Source: Nocardia macrotermitis
Lineage (GTDB): Bacteria; Actinomycetota; Actinomycetes; Mycobacteriales; Mycobacteriaceae
Length of the DNA stretch: 64,000 bases
Direction of reading: 5' to 3'
Assembly: GCF_009604405.1 (NCBI RefSeq)
Contig: NZ_WEGK01000002.1
Coordinates: 666,807-730,806, forward strand
The translations under genes and the position numbers were made by a program. Position 1 is the first letter of the stretch, and every line of letters starts with the position of its first letter. This document shows, in pieces, positions 49,589 through 58,179 of the stretch. A model generated the notes under the pieces. That model saw nothing but the letters and a program-made list of their open reading frames with translations, was not told the DNA's origin and did no database searches.

Positions 49589-50539
49589 TCACAGTTCCAG
49601 CACCAACCGCCCACCCGCGCAACGCGATACACAGATCATCATCGATTCCCCCTCGGCACGCTCCTCCGGCGACAACACCGCATCCCGATGATCGATCTCG
49701 CCGCTGACCACCTCGGTTTCGCAAGTGCCGCAGGCGCCTTCACGGCACGAGGACGCGGCGAGGACGCTGTGCTCCTCGGCCATTTCGAGGATCGAGCGCC
49801 CCGGCGGAACGGTCAGGATGAGTCCGGATCGGGCCAGCGACACCTCGAACGCAACGTCATCGGCCGTGGTCGTGGCGAGTGCGGCGAAACGTTCGGAGAA
49901 TACGTCGACCGCGGGCAGTTCGCGACAGGCATCCTCGGCAGCGGCGATCAAACCGGCTGGGCCACAAACGAAGACAGCGGTTCCCGGACGTGCATCGGCA
50001 AGCAGGGCAGCGACATCGATCCGATCCTGAAAGCCCGACTCGTGCACGGTCACCGCCGAGCCGTAGAGGTCACGCAACTCGTCGGCGTAGGCCATCGCCT
50101 CCGCCTCACCACCGGTGTAGACCAGCCGCCAGGGCCGCCCGCTATGTTGCGCCGCAGCGGCCAACGGCAGCATCGGCGTGATGCCGATACCACCGGCAAC
50201 CAGAATATATTCCAGCGCGCGAACAAGCGGAAAGTGGTTGCGCGGCGGCCGAATTGCGACAGTGCTACCCGGCAACAACGTCTCGTGCATGCGGATCGAA
50301 CCACCGCGACCGCCCGCCTCGCGCAGCACGGCGATGCGGTAACACCCCGGGTCCTCGGGCGTGGAACACAGCGAGTACTGCCGCACGGTGTCGTCCGCGA
50401 GTAACACATCGATGTGAGCACCCGGTTCCCAGCCGGGCAGCGGGCCGCCGTCGGGACGGGCAAGAGTGAACTCGACGATATCGCGTGCCACCTGCCGACG
50501 TGCACTGACGACGACGGTAATGGGTTCAGGATTTGTCAT
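49589..50539 (-). CDS. PDR/VanB-type ferredoxin reductase
   Basis: A 316-residue class IA reductase: RQYSLCSTPED (flavin), VAGGIGITPMLPLA and VFVCGPAGLI (NAD), and a C-terminal 2Fe-2S domain with Cys265, 270, 273 and 303. It starts at ATG 50539, overlapping the end of the XRE-cupin gene by 14 bases, so the two are coupled. Such reductases feed Rieske oxygenases (O-demethylases, dioxygenases), but no oxygenase gene is next to it. It is a paralogue of the 23097 reductase without its N-terminal linker. Confidence 0.92.
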   Translation of the reverse strand: MTNPEPITVVVSARRQVARDIVEFTLARPDGGPLPGWEPGAHIDVLLADDTVRQYSLCSTPEDPGCYRIAVLREAGGRGGSIRMHETLLPGSTVAIRPPRNHFPLVRALEYILVAGGIGITPMLPLAAAAQHSGRPWRLVYTGGEAEAMAYADELRDLYGSAVTVHESGFQDRIDVAALLADARPGTAVFVCGPAGLIAAAEDACRELPAVDVFSERFAALATTTADDVAFEVSLARSGLILTVPPGRSILEMAEEHSVLAASSCREGACGTCETEVVSGEIDHRDAVLSPEERAEGESMMICVSRCAGGRLVLEL

Positions 50540-51212
50540 CGGGGCCTTCCGAATCTTGGTGCCCCACCGGATTATTCGTCCCAGCCACGGGATGCTGCGC
50601 CGCACCGGCCGCCTTGACGACGATCAACCGGGCGCTCGCGCAATCCACCACACGCCACCGGTGCGGTGTGCCGCCAGTGTAGTAGAGACTGTCCTCCGCG
50701 GCGAGCCGAGCCTGCCCCTGATCGCCCAGGTCGGTGATGATCGCACCCGAGACGACGTACACCCATTCGTCCTCGTCGTGCACGAAATACGGCCCGAATT
50801 CGGTGTGCACCTCGGTGAATTCCTGCGGATAGAACGCCGCGCGACCGTGCACGAGCAGCCGCGTGGATCCCTCTCCGGAGCCGGAACTCGCTGTGCTGCG
50901 GGGCAATTGGAGACCATCGTGGGATCGGATGACGCGCGCCTCGGCGGTGCCATCTCCGGCGGTGGCGACGCCGGTCGTCCCGCTGTCGGCGGCGATCATC
51001 AGCTCGACCTGGGTGGTGTCCAGCGCGTCGGCCAGCCGCGCCAGGGTCATCATGCTCGGCCGCGCCAGACCGCGTTCGAGCTGACTCAGGAACGGGTGGG
51101 AGAGCTGGACCTGTTCGGCCAGCTGCACCAGTGTCAGGCCGAGATCGCGACGCCGCCTGCGCAATTCGGCGCCGAGTGCGCGATACCGGTCGTCGGGGCC
51201 ACTCTTGGTCAC
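50526..51212 (-). CDS. XRE-cupin transcriptional regulator
   Basis: A 228-residue protein from GTG 51212, with AAGGTGG 6 bases upstream. The N-terminal XRE HTH is LGAELRRRRRDLGLTLVQLAEQVQLSHPFLSQLERG (about 12-47); a linker leads to a cupin domain (FGPYFVHDEDEWVYVVSGAI, LYYTGGTPHRWRV). This layout is common in regulators of amino-acid and heterocycle catabolism (PuuR-like). The promoter region has a perfect 19-bp palindrome 117 bases upstream that is shared with the divergent operon, and a near copy lies at 47133, so it probably autoregulates and controls all three units. Confidence 0.9.
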   Translation of the reverse strand: MTKSGPDDRYRALGAELRRRRRDLGLTLVQLAEQVQLSHPFLSQLERGLARPSMMTLARLADALDTTQVELMIAADSGTTGVATAGDGTAEARVIRSHDGLQLPRSTASSGSGEGSTRLLVHGRAAFYPQEFTEVHTEFGPYFVHDEDEWVYVVSGAIITDLGDQGQARLAAEDSLYYTGGTPHRWRVVDCASARLIVVKAAGAAQHPVAGTNNPVGHQDSEGPDDKS

Positions 51213-51328
51213 GTTGTCCACCTTCGCATCACACGCCGTCGATCCAACTTCGGCGCCGGGACCGCGAGTTAACAAGACCGTAGCCGGACTGTTCACGTGA
51301 TCGAAACGCCGTACCTGGATAGTCATAA

Positions 51329-51347
51329 ATGTTGATGAGATCAACAT
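51329..51347. promoter_or_regulatory. Operator copy 2 (ATGTTGAT-GAG-ATCAACAT)
   Basis: A perfect 8-bp inverted repeat with a 3-base spacer in the 208-bp gap between the XRE-cupin gene and the amidohydrolase operon, 73 bases before the latter's ATG. It is the best candidate binding site for the XRE-cupin protein. Confidence 0.8.
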
Positions 51348-51420
51348 AGCTCAGTGTCGAGTCCCGCCGACCAGCCACGGGGCGGGCCACCGAAATCTGT
51401 TCCCCTCACGGAGAGCTCGT

Positions 51421-52677
51421 ATGGATCATGCACTACCGCAGCGTATTTCGCGCCTCTGCGGCGCGAGGCTGCCCGACGGCTCGGTGGTCGATATCGACAT
51501 CCGGTCCGATACGGCCGGACCGCCCATCGTCGCCGCCGTCCGGCCTGCCGCGGGTTCGCCCGCAGCCGATTCCGGCACCCTGGACCTGACCGGGTATCTG
51601 TTGCTGACCGCGCCCGCGGAGCCGCACGCGCATCTGGACAAGGCGTTGTCGTGGGACACCCTCGCGCCTCCGTTCGGCGACCTGGGTGCGGCAATCGCCA
51701 ACTGGCGCAACGGTAGTCGCGTATTCACCGCCGAATCGTTCCGGGAACGCGCCACTGCCGCCGCGCTGGCGCTGGTACGCAACGGCGTCACCGCGATCCG
51801 CACGCACGTCGACATCCTCGAGGGTCCCGATCCGCTGCGCGGCATCGTCGCGGTCGATACCGTGCGGACGCGACTGCGCGGGCTCGCAGACCTCGAGATC
51901 GTCGTGATGGTGCCCTCCCACGCCGACACCGAACTGGTGCACGCGGCCCTGGACGCCGGTGCGGACCTGGTCGGGGGCGCACCGCACGTCGCGCCGGACC
52001 CGGTCGCCGAGACCATCCGCCTGCTGCGCCTCGCACACGAGCGGGATATCGGTGCTGACCTGCACATAGACGAATTCCTGCACGGTGACCACCACACCTT
52101 CGCCACCTTCGCCGAACAGGTCGAACACTGGCCGCCCGAGCGCCCGCGCACCGCCGGACACTGCTGCCGACTGGGCACCATGCCCGAGAACGAACTCGCC
52201 GAATTGCTGCGGGCGGTGGCGCGCAGCGGTATCGGCGTGGTCAGCCTGCCGCTGACCAATCTGTATCTCCAAGGCTGGGACGACCCGGTCGCCACACCGC
52301 GCGGCCTGACCGCGATCAACGCGCTGCTCGACGCCGGAATACCGGTCGCCGCAGGTGGCGACAACGTGCGCGACCCGTTCAACCCCGTCGGCCGCAGCGA
52401 TCCGCTGGAGACCGCCGCGCTGCTCATCGCCGCGGGACACGTGGCCCCCGAGACCGCGCTGCGGCTGATCACCGACGGCGCCCGCGAGGTGCTCGGACTA
52501 CCCGAGGCGGGCGCGAAAGTCGGTGCGCGAGCGGAGTTTCTGGCCGTGCGCGGCGACAGCCTGCTCGACGTCCTGGCCAATGCGCCCGCCGACCGGATCG
52601 TCATCCACGACGGTGCGGTCGTCTCGATCAGCCGCACCGAACACCGTTTCGCCGAATTCGCCGCAGTGGAGGTCTGA
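51421..52677 (+). CDS. Cytosine-deaminase-like amidohydrolase
   Basis: A 418-residue metal-dependent hydrolase of the amidohydrolase superfamily. The first metal motif is EPHAHLDKA (His69, His71); then AIRTHVDILEG, a third His region (ADLHIDEFLHG), GHCCRLG and the catalytic Asp region AGGDNVRDPFNP. The order and the HLDKA form are those of cytosine/isoguanine deaminase and related N-heterocycle hydrolases (CodA/AtzC-like). GGAGAG precedes ATG 51421. First gene of the operon 51421-59608; its stop overlaps the ATPase start (TGATG). It probably deaminates or opens the imported ring. Confidence 0.9.
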   Translation: MDHALPQRISRLCGARLPDGSVVDIDIRSDTAGPPIVAAVRPAAGSPAADSGTLDLTGYLLLTAPAEPHAHLDKALSWDTLAPPFGDLGAAIANWRNGSRVFTAESFRERATAAALALVRNGVTAIRTHVDILEGPDPLRGIVAVDTVRTRLRGLADLEIVVMVPSHADTELVHAALDAGADLVGGAPHVAPDPVAETIRLLRLAHERDIGADLHIDEFLHGDHHTFATFAEQVEHWPPERPRTAGHCCRLGTMPENELAELLRAVARSGIGVVSLPLTNLYLQGWDDPVATPRGLTAINALLDAGIPVAAGGDNVRDPFNPVGRSDPLETAALLIAAGHVAPETALRLITDGAREVLGLPEAGAKVGARAEFLAVRGDSLLDVLANAPADRIVIHDGAVVSISRTEHRFAEFAAVEV

Positions 52678-53447
52678 TGCCGCTCACCATGAATACCGCG
52701 CCGCCGCGCGAGGGCAGTCAAGTGCTCGGATTCCAGGCGGCCGAGCTCACCTACGCCGACGGCACCGTCGCACTGAGCGGGGTCGATCTGAGCGTGCGCG
52801 CGGGCGAATTCGTCAGTGTCGTAGGGCCTTCCGGCTGCGGCAAGTCCACGCTGCTGCGCATCGCCTCCGGGCTGGAGTCCACCACCGGCGGTTACACGCA
52901 GGTGGGTGCGAATCGGGTCGGCTACGTCTTCCAGGACGCGACGCTGCTGCCGTGGCGCACGGTCCGGGACAATGTCGCGCTACTGCCCGAACTGGATCAC
53001 GTCGGCAAGGCCGAACGCTACCGTCGCGCAGCCTCCGCGATCGAACTGGTCGGACTCACCGGATTCGAGAAACACCTGCCGCGCAGGCTGTCCGGCGGTA
53101 TGCGGATGCGCGTGTCGCTGGCGCGCTCGCTGACCATCGATCCCGAATTGTTCCTGTTCGACGAGCCTTTCGGCGCGCTGGACGAGATTACCCGCGAACG
53201 CCTGGGCACCGAGATCACCGAACTGTTCGCCGCCCGCCGCTTCGCCGGACTGTTCGTCACCCACTCGGTGACCGAGGCGGTATTCCTGTCCTCGCGGGTC
53301 GCGGTGATGTCCGGCCGCCCGGGCCGCATCGTCGACGAGGTCGACATCCCGTTCGACTTCCCCCGTCGCCCGGAGATCCGCTTCACCCCGGAGTTCGCCG
53401 CCCTGGCGAGCCGAATCTCCCTGGCGCTACGAGGAGGTCACGCATGA
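52677..53447 (+). CDS. ABC importer ATPase (SsuB/TauB/ThiZ-like)
   Basis: A 256-residue ATPase: Walker A GPSGCGKST (50-58), Q-loop Gln86 (YVFQDATLLPW), signature LSGGM (138-142), Walker B LFLFDEP (about 158-164) and switch His in LFVTHSVTEA. The DEPFGALDEITRE form and MSGRPGRIV are typical of the nitrate/sulfonate/taurine/thiamine-precursor class. Its stop overlaps the permease start (ATGA). It energises the adjacent permease. Confidence 0.95.
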   Translation: MPLTMNTAPPREGSQVLGFQAAELTYADGTVALSGVDLSVRAGEFVSVVGPSGCGKSTLLRIASGLESTTGGYTQVGANRVGYVFQDATLLPWRTVRDNVALLPELDHVGKAERYRRAASAIELVGLTGFEKHLPRRLSGGMRMRVSLARSLTIDPELFLFDEPFGALDEITRERLGTEITELFAARRFAGLFVTHSVTEAVFLSSRVAVMSGRPGRIVDEVDIPFDFPRRPEIRFTPEFAALASRISLALRGGHA

Positions 53448-54880
53448 GAACCCGAATTCCGGAGGCAGAGAAGGTGACCGATGAACCAGCCCCCGAATCC
53501 GAAGCGATTCAAGATGATCCGACCGGCTCCCGGGCTGCGTTCGGCCCTGATGCACCCGAAATTGACTCCGAGACAATGATTTCCGAGGCAGCGCCCGTTC
53601 GAACAGTCGAAGCCGAGCCTGCTGTGCCGGTCGATTCATACCGGGTGCCGACTTCAGGCGGCGTCGGGGCCGATGGCGAGGCGCTGGTAGCCGGAGCGAC
53701 GAGTGCCGAAGTGCCCTCGGTTCCCGAGACGGGGGCAGTGATTTCCGAGACAACCTCCGCCCGTGGCGGCGAGTCCGAGCCTGCGCCGGTTGACACGGGC
53801 GGGATATCGACTTCGGACAGTTTCGATGCCGATGCCGATGCCGATGCCGATGCCGATGCCGATGCCGATGCCGATGCTGATGCTGATGCCGATGCCGATG
53901 CCGATGCGGCTGCGGTCTTCGAATCCGAGGAAGGAGACGTGTCCCCGGTGGTATCGAGTATGGACGTGCTCGGAGTGGGGGCCGAGACCGATGTAGTTCC
54001 GGCCGATGTGATCGAGTCCGAGCTGACGAGTCCTGCCGGTGCCGAGGGTGAAACATCCTCTGTCGCAGTCGAACCCGCGCGCAAACGCCTTTTCGCCGGA
54101 CGTCGGCGGCTGGCGCCCGTACTCGGTCCGGCGGCGGTGCTCGTGCTGGTGCTGGCGGTCTGGTACTTCGCGAGTTACGAAATTCTGTCCCCGGCACGCA
54201 GGTTTCTGTTGCCGCCACCGCACGAGGTGATCACGAAGGGGCTGCTGGGACCGGCCGCGCCGGATATGTGGCAGGCGTTGGAGCGGACCGCGACCGTGGC
54301 GGGGGTCGGGTTGGTGATCGCGATCGCGATCGGGGTGGGGTGGGCGGTACTGATGTCGCAGGCGCGGTGGGCCGAGGTGGCGCTGTTTCCGTATGCTGTT
54401 GTGCTGCAATGCCTGCCGATTCTCGCGCTGGTGCCGCTGATCGGGTTCTGGTTCGGATTCGGTTTCGTGGCACGGGTTTTCGTCTGTGTGCTGATCGCGT
54501 TGTTCCCGGTGGTGTCCAATACGCTGTTCGGCCTGCGGTCGGTGGATCGGGGATTGCGTGAGCTGTTCGCGTTGCGCGGTGTCGGCCGCCTGACCGTGCT
54601 GCGCAAACTCGAATTCCCGGCCGCGCTGCCCGCCATCTTCGCCGGTGTGCGGATCTCGGCGGGCCTGTCCATCGTCGGCGCGATCGTCGGCGATTTCTTC
54701 TTCAAGCAGGGCGATCCCGGAATCGGTATCCTCATCGACAACTACCGATCGCGTTTGCAGGCCCCGGAATTGTTCGCCGCCGTCCTGCTCGCCGCGGCGC
54801 TGGGCGTGGTGGTGTTCACCGTATTCGGCTGGCTCTCCCGCCGCGCCGTCGGTTCCTGGTACGACGACGCACGCAACTGA
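53444..54880 (+). CDS. ABC importer permease with long acidic Asp-Ala repeat leader
   Basis: A 478-residue permease. Residues ~1-215 are an acidic, Ser/Thr/Ala/Pro-rich disordered leader containing 14 Asp-Ala pairs (128-155). Residues ~225-475 are a normal SsuC/TauC-like permease with about six membrane segments (LGPAAVLVLVLAVWYFASYE first) and an EAA-type loop (ALRGVGRLTVLRKLEFPAALP). Typical family members are ~250-280 residues, so the leader nearly doubles it. The ATG is fixed by the ATGA overlap with the ATPase gene; an internal start near residue 210 cannot be excluded. The leader would face the cytoplasm. Confidence 0.88.
   Translation: MRTRIPEAEKVTDEPAPESEAIQDDPTGSRAAFGPDAPEIDSETMISEAAPVRTVEAEPAVPVDSYRVPTSGGVGADGEALVAGATSAEVPSVPETGAVISETTSARGGESEPAPVDTGGISTSDSFDADADADADADADADADADADADADADAAAVFESEEGDVSPVVSSMDVLGVGAETDVVPADVIESELTSPAGAEGETSSVAVEPARKRLFAGRRRLAPVLGPAAVLVLVLAVWYFASYEILSPARRFLLPPPHEVITKGLLGPAAPDMWQALERTATVAGVGLVIAIAIGVGWAVLMSQARWAEVALFPYAVVLQCLPILALVPLIGFWFGFGFVARVFVCVLIALFPVVSNTLFGLRSVDRGLRELFALRGVGRLTVLRKLEFPAALPAIFAGVRISAGLSIVGAIVGDFFFKQGDPGIGILIDNYRSRLQAPELFAAVLLAAALGVVVFTVFGWLSRRAVGSWYDDARN
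53825..53908. repeat. GATGCC hexanucleotide microsatellite (14 units)
   Basis: Fourteen in-frame 6-bp units (11 GATGCC, 2 GATGCT, 1 GATGCG) encode (Asp-Ala)14 in the permease leader. Slippage would alter length without changing frame. Confidence 0.95.
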
Positions 54881-54911
54881 ATTCTCCCAAACCGCTTCTC
54901 CCCCTTTGTGA

Positions 54912-56084
54912 GTGATGATGTCAAGTATTTCCCGCCGGTGGCAGCTGATTTCCGCGGCCGCGGCCCTGTGTCTGGCCACCGTGACCGGATGTTCCGGAAC
55001 CGACAGTCCCGCAGCGATTTCCGGCTACAGCGGCCCGATCGGCACGATCGATCTGAAGTCCGTCTGCCCCGCCAAGGTCGTGATCCAGACCGACTGGAAT
55101 CCGGAGGCCGAACACGGCGGCTTCTACGAGCTGCTCGGCCCCGACCCGGTCATCGACGCGGCCGGTAAGAAGGTCAGCGGGCCGCTGTTCGCGCACGGCC
55201 AGTACACCGGCGTGGACGTCGAGATCCGCGCGGGCGGCCCGGCGATCGGCTCTCAGACGGTGACCTCGCAGATGTATCAGGACCAGTCGATCATGCTGGG
55301 CCTGGTCGACTCCGACACCTCGATCCAGAGTGCCGCGACAACCCCGACGACCGGCGTTTTCGCGCCGTTCGACAAGAGCCCGCTGATGATCATGTGGGAT
55401 CCCGCCACGTACCCGAACGCGCACGCCATCGCCGACCTGAAAACCGCGGGCGCGACCGTGCTGTACTTCCAGGGCGCGACCTACATGGACTATCTGACCG
55501 GTGCCGGACTGCTGAACAAATCGCAGGTGGACGGCAGTTACGACGGAACTCCGGCGAATTTCGTCGCGGCCGGCGGCAAGAAGGCGCAGCAGGGTTACAT
55601 CAGCTCGGAACCGTATCTGTACGAACAGAAGATCGCGCAGTGGCACAAGCCGGTCGCGTACCAGCTCGTGCACGACACCGGTTTCCAGGCGTACAAGGGC
55701 GCGCTGAGCGTGCGTTCGGGGCAGCTCGAATCGCAGGCGGCGTGTTTGCAGCGGCTGGTGCCGGTGTTGCAGCGGGCCGAGGTCGACTACGTCGCGGATC
55801 CGAGCCGCGTCGACGCGCTGATCGTGCAGGCGGTGGACAAGTTCGACACCGGCTGGGTGTACGACCAGGGCAATGCCGCCTTCGCGTTGCAGCACATGCG
55901 GTCGGACGGTGTGATCGCCGGTTCGGGCACGCTGGGCGGCTTCGACACCGCGCGGTTGCAGCATCTCATCGATATCACCAAGCCGATCTTCGCCGCACAG
56001 AAAGTGACTGTGCCACAGGGAATTACGCCAGAACAGGTGGCGACGAACCGGTTCATCGACCCGAAGATCGGACTCACCTCGTGA
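54912..56084 (+). CDS. ABC importer substrate-binding lipoprotein (NMT1/ThiY-like)
   Basis: A 390-residue lipoprotein. The signal peptide ends with V-T-G-C (Cys27 lipidated). The mature part has VVIQTDWNPEAEHGGFYELLG, the NMT1/THI5 opening used by pyrimidine-, riboflavin- and sulfonate-type binding proteins, then SPLMIMWDPATYPNAHAIADL and VDKFDTGWVYDQGNAAF. The start could be GTG 54912 or ATG 54915/54918. It is placed after the permease in the same operon. The Trp-rich pocket region suits a flat heterocyclic ligand; the identity is unknown. Confidence 0.9.
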   Translation: MMMSSISRRWQLISAAAALCLATVTGCSGTDSPAAISGYSGPIGTIDLKSVCPAKVVIQTDWNPEAEHGGFYELLGPDPVIDAAGKKVSGPLFAHGQYTGVDVEIRAGGPAIGSQTVTSQMYQDQSIMLGLVDSDTSIQSAATTPTTGVFAPFDKSPLMIMWDPATYPNAHAIADLKTAGATVLYFQGATYMDYLTGAGLLNKSQVDGSYDGTPANFVAAGGKKAQQGYISSEPYLYEQKIAQWHKPVAYQLVHDTGFQAYKGALSVRSGQLESQAACLQRLVPVLQRAEVDYVADPSRVDALIVQAVDKFDTGWVYDQGNAAFALQHMRSDGVIAGSGTLGGFDTARLQHLIDITKPIFAAQKVTVPQGITPEQVATNRFIDPKIGLTS

Positions 56085-57409
56085 CCGCCGCACCGAGCCG
56101 CGCCGCGTTACGTCCGGAGTTCGGTCCCGAGGACGTCGACGCGCTCGTCGACGATCTGCTGGCGTTGCTCGGACCGCGCGGGGTCAGCACGCTCGATCGG
56201 GCCCGCGACCGCGCGTCCCGGGACGGTTCCGGGCTGAGCCCGATCCTCTCGGCGCAACAACCGCTGGGGCGGCCCGACGCGGTCTGCTACCCGAAGACGG
56301 CGGCGCAGATCCCCGCCATCGTGCGGGCGGCCGTGCGCCGCGGCGTCCCGATCACCGCGCGCGGCAAGGGTACCGGTAACTACGGCCAGGTGGTGCCGCG
56401 TTTCGGCGGGCTGGTGATGGATATGACCTCGCTCGCGCAGCTCACCGGACACACCGAGACGACCATATCCGCGCAGGCCGGAGCCCGAATGCTGACGCTG
56501 GAGAAGGCGGCGTGGGCGGCGGACCGGCAGCTGTGGATGTATCCGTCGACCGTGCAGTCCACGCTCGGCGGGTTCCTCGCCGGGGGTTCCGCGGGCACCG
56601 GCACCATCGTGCACGGCCGCAACCACATGGGTTTCGTGGAATCCCTCGACGTGGTCTACGGCCACGAGGACGCCGAGATCGTGCACCTCGAGGGGGAGGA
56701 CGCGCAGCCGCTGGTGCACACCTACGGTGTCGCGGGCGTCATCGTCGCGGCGACCGTGCGGTTGGAGCCGCTACAGGACTGGAAGTGCTTGTACGCCAGC
56801 TTCTCTCATCATCGGGAGGCGTTCGCGGCGGCCCGGCGGGTGGCGAACTGCGCGCCCGCGCCGCGGTTGCTGTCGGCCGATTCCGCGCCGATCGTGGACA
56901 CGCTGCCCGCGGATCCGGCGTTGGTGCGCGGGCGGGCCAGCGTGCGCGGCATCATCGACGCGGCGGCGTTGGAGGAGAGCATCGCGATACTGGAGGCGGC
57001 CGGTGGTCGCGTCGAGGCGGTGCGTTCCGGATTGGCGCAGACGGTGCGTATGAGCGCCATCTCCTACAACCATCCGACCTGGTGGTTGCAGAAAGCCGTG
57101 CCGGACACCTACTTTCACATGGAATGCCAGGGTGACGCGCTGGTCGAGCGGCTCTCCGAGGTGGAGGCCGTGTACGAGGGCGGCATGCTGCATCTCGAGG
57201 CCGGGCACGGCACCATGGCCGGGATGCTCAACGGCGTATTCCACAGTGCCGAACAGGTTTACGCGGGTGTGCCCGAACTCGAGGCGCTCGGCGTCGGCGT
57301 GCATTCCCCGCATCAGTCCTATGTCGATCTCGATGCCGATCGGGTCCGGGCGATCGCGCTCGACACCGACCCGAAAGGCCTGCTCAACCCTGGAAGGTGG
57401 CGCGCATGA
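56081..57409 (+). CDS. FAD-linked oxidase/dehydrogenase (VAO/PCMH type)
   Basis: A 442-residue protein with a PCMH FAD-binding domain: PDAVCYPKTAAQIPAIVRAA, the ITARGKGTGNYGQ loop, MDMTSLAQL, STLGGFLAGGSAGTG and VAGVIVAATVRLEPL. The C-terminal half has no iron-sulfur motif, so it is GlcD/VAO-like without electron-transfer subunits. No HxGxH histidyl-FAD motif is visible. GTG 56081 overlaps the previous TGA. It probably oxidises a hydroxy or amine centre of the pathway intermediate. Confidence 0.88.
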   Translation: MTAAPSRAALRPEFGPEDVDALVDDLLALLGPRGVSTLDRARDRASRDGSGLSPILSAQQPLGRPDAVCYPKTAAQIPAIVRAAVRRGVPITARGKGTGNYGQVVPRFGGLVMDMTSLAQLTGHTETTISAQAGARMLTLEKAAWAADRQLWMYPSTVQSTLGGFLAGGSAGTGTIVHGRNHMGFVESLDVVYGHEDAEIVHLEGEDAQPLVHTYGVAGVIVAATVRLEPLQDWKCLYASFSHHREAFAAARRVANCAPAPRLLSADSAPIVDTLPADPALVRGRASVRGIIDAAALEESIAILEAAGGRVEAVRSGLAQTVRMSAISYNHPTWWLQKAVPDTYFHMECQGDALVERLSEVEAVYEGGMLHLEAGHGTMAGMLNGVFHSAEQVYAGVPELEALGVGVHSPHQSYVDLDADRVRAIALDTDPKGLLNPGRWRA

Positions 57410-58179
57410 CCCTACACACCCGCCAATTCGCGGATCTGTCCACGACCGAGGTCGGCGCGAGCCTGAACCGCGATTCGGTGCTGGTCCTGCCGACCGGCGC
57501 CATCGAACCGCACGGTCCGCATCTGCCGCTGCGCACGGATCTCGTTGTCGCGGAAGCGGTTGCGGCCGCGGGCGTCGAGCGGGCGGTGGCCGAGGGCACC
57601 GACGCGTGGTTGCTGCCGGGGCTCGGATACACGAAATCCGATGAGCACTCACACTTTCCGGGCGCGATGTGGATCAGCGCCGATACGCTCATGCGGACCC
57701 TGATCGATCTCGGGCGCAGTATCGCCGCCACTCCGGCGCGCCGGTTGTTGTTCGTGAACTGCCACGGCGGGAATTCGGCGCTGCTCGAGGTGGCGTTGCG
57801 GGAGTTGCGGCGGCGGTTCGATCTACAGACGTTTCTCTATGCCAGATCGGCGAATCCGGGTCCGACCGAGGAGGGGTTCGGTATCCACGCCGGGTGGGCG
57901 GAGACGTCGGTGATGCTGCATCTGCGGCCCGATCTGGTGGATATGTCCCTTGCGAAAGCCGCTGTGCCGCACGCACTTACCGAGTACAAGGAGATCGGGT
58001 TCGGCAAACCGGTCCGATTCGGCTGGCTGGCGGACGATTTCGACGAGTCCGGCGTGATCGGGGATCCGACCGGTGCCGATGCCGCCATCGGTGCGGAGTT
58101 GTTCGGGGCGTCGGTGGACGGTCTGGTGCAGGCGCTGCCGGAGGTCGCGCGGTTCGATCCCGGCCGGGTTCGCCGATGA
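57406..58179 (+). CDS. Creatininase-family amidohydrolase
   Basis: A 257-residue protein with metal ligands at the creatininase positions: Glu34 and His36 (GAIEPHGPHLP), Asp45 (LRTDL) and His120 (VNCHGGNSA). The creatininase Glu122 is Gly here, and Glu166 in HAGWAETSVM is the likely replacement, as in non-creatinine members (formamide hydrolases, mycofactocin MftE). It therefore probably hydrolyses a cyclic or formyl amide other than creatinine. The ATG overlaps the upstream stop (ATGA); a GTG 3 codons earlier is less likely. Confidence 0.9.
   Translation: MTLHTRQFADLSTTEVGASLNRDSVLVLPTGAIEPHGPHLPLRTDLVVAEAVAAAGVERAVAEGTDAWLLPGLGYTKSDEHSHFPGAMWISADTLMRTLIDLGRSIAATPARRLLFVNCHGGNSALLEVALRELRRRFDLQTFLYARSANPGPTEEGFGIHAGWAETSVMLHLRPDLVDMSLAKAAVPHALTEYKEIGFGKPVRFGWLADDFDESGVIGDPTGADAAIGAELFGASVDGLVQALPEVARFDPGRVRR

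Noticed and set aside
49534..51324. 12-bp identity ACCTGGATAGTC at 49534 and 51313
   Set aside because: It is isolated, not palindromic and not at equivalent promoter positions; could be chance.
53825..53908. GATGCC array as a CRISPR or phase-variation switch
   Set aside because: Units are 6 bp with no spacers, and hexamer slippage keeps the frame, so it is neither CRISPR nor an on/off switch.
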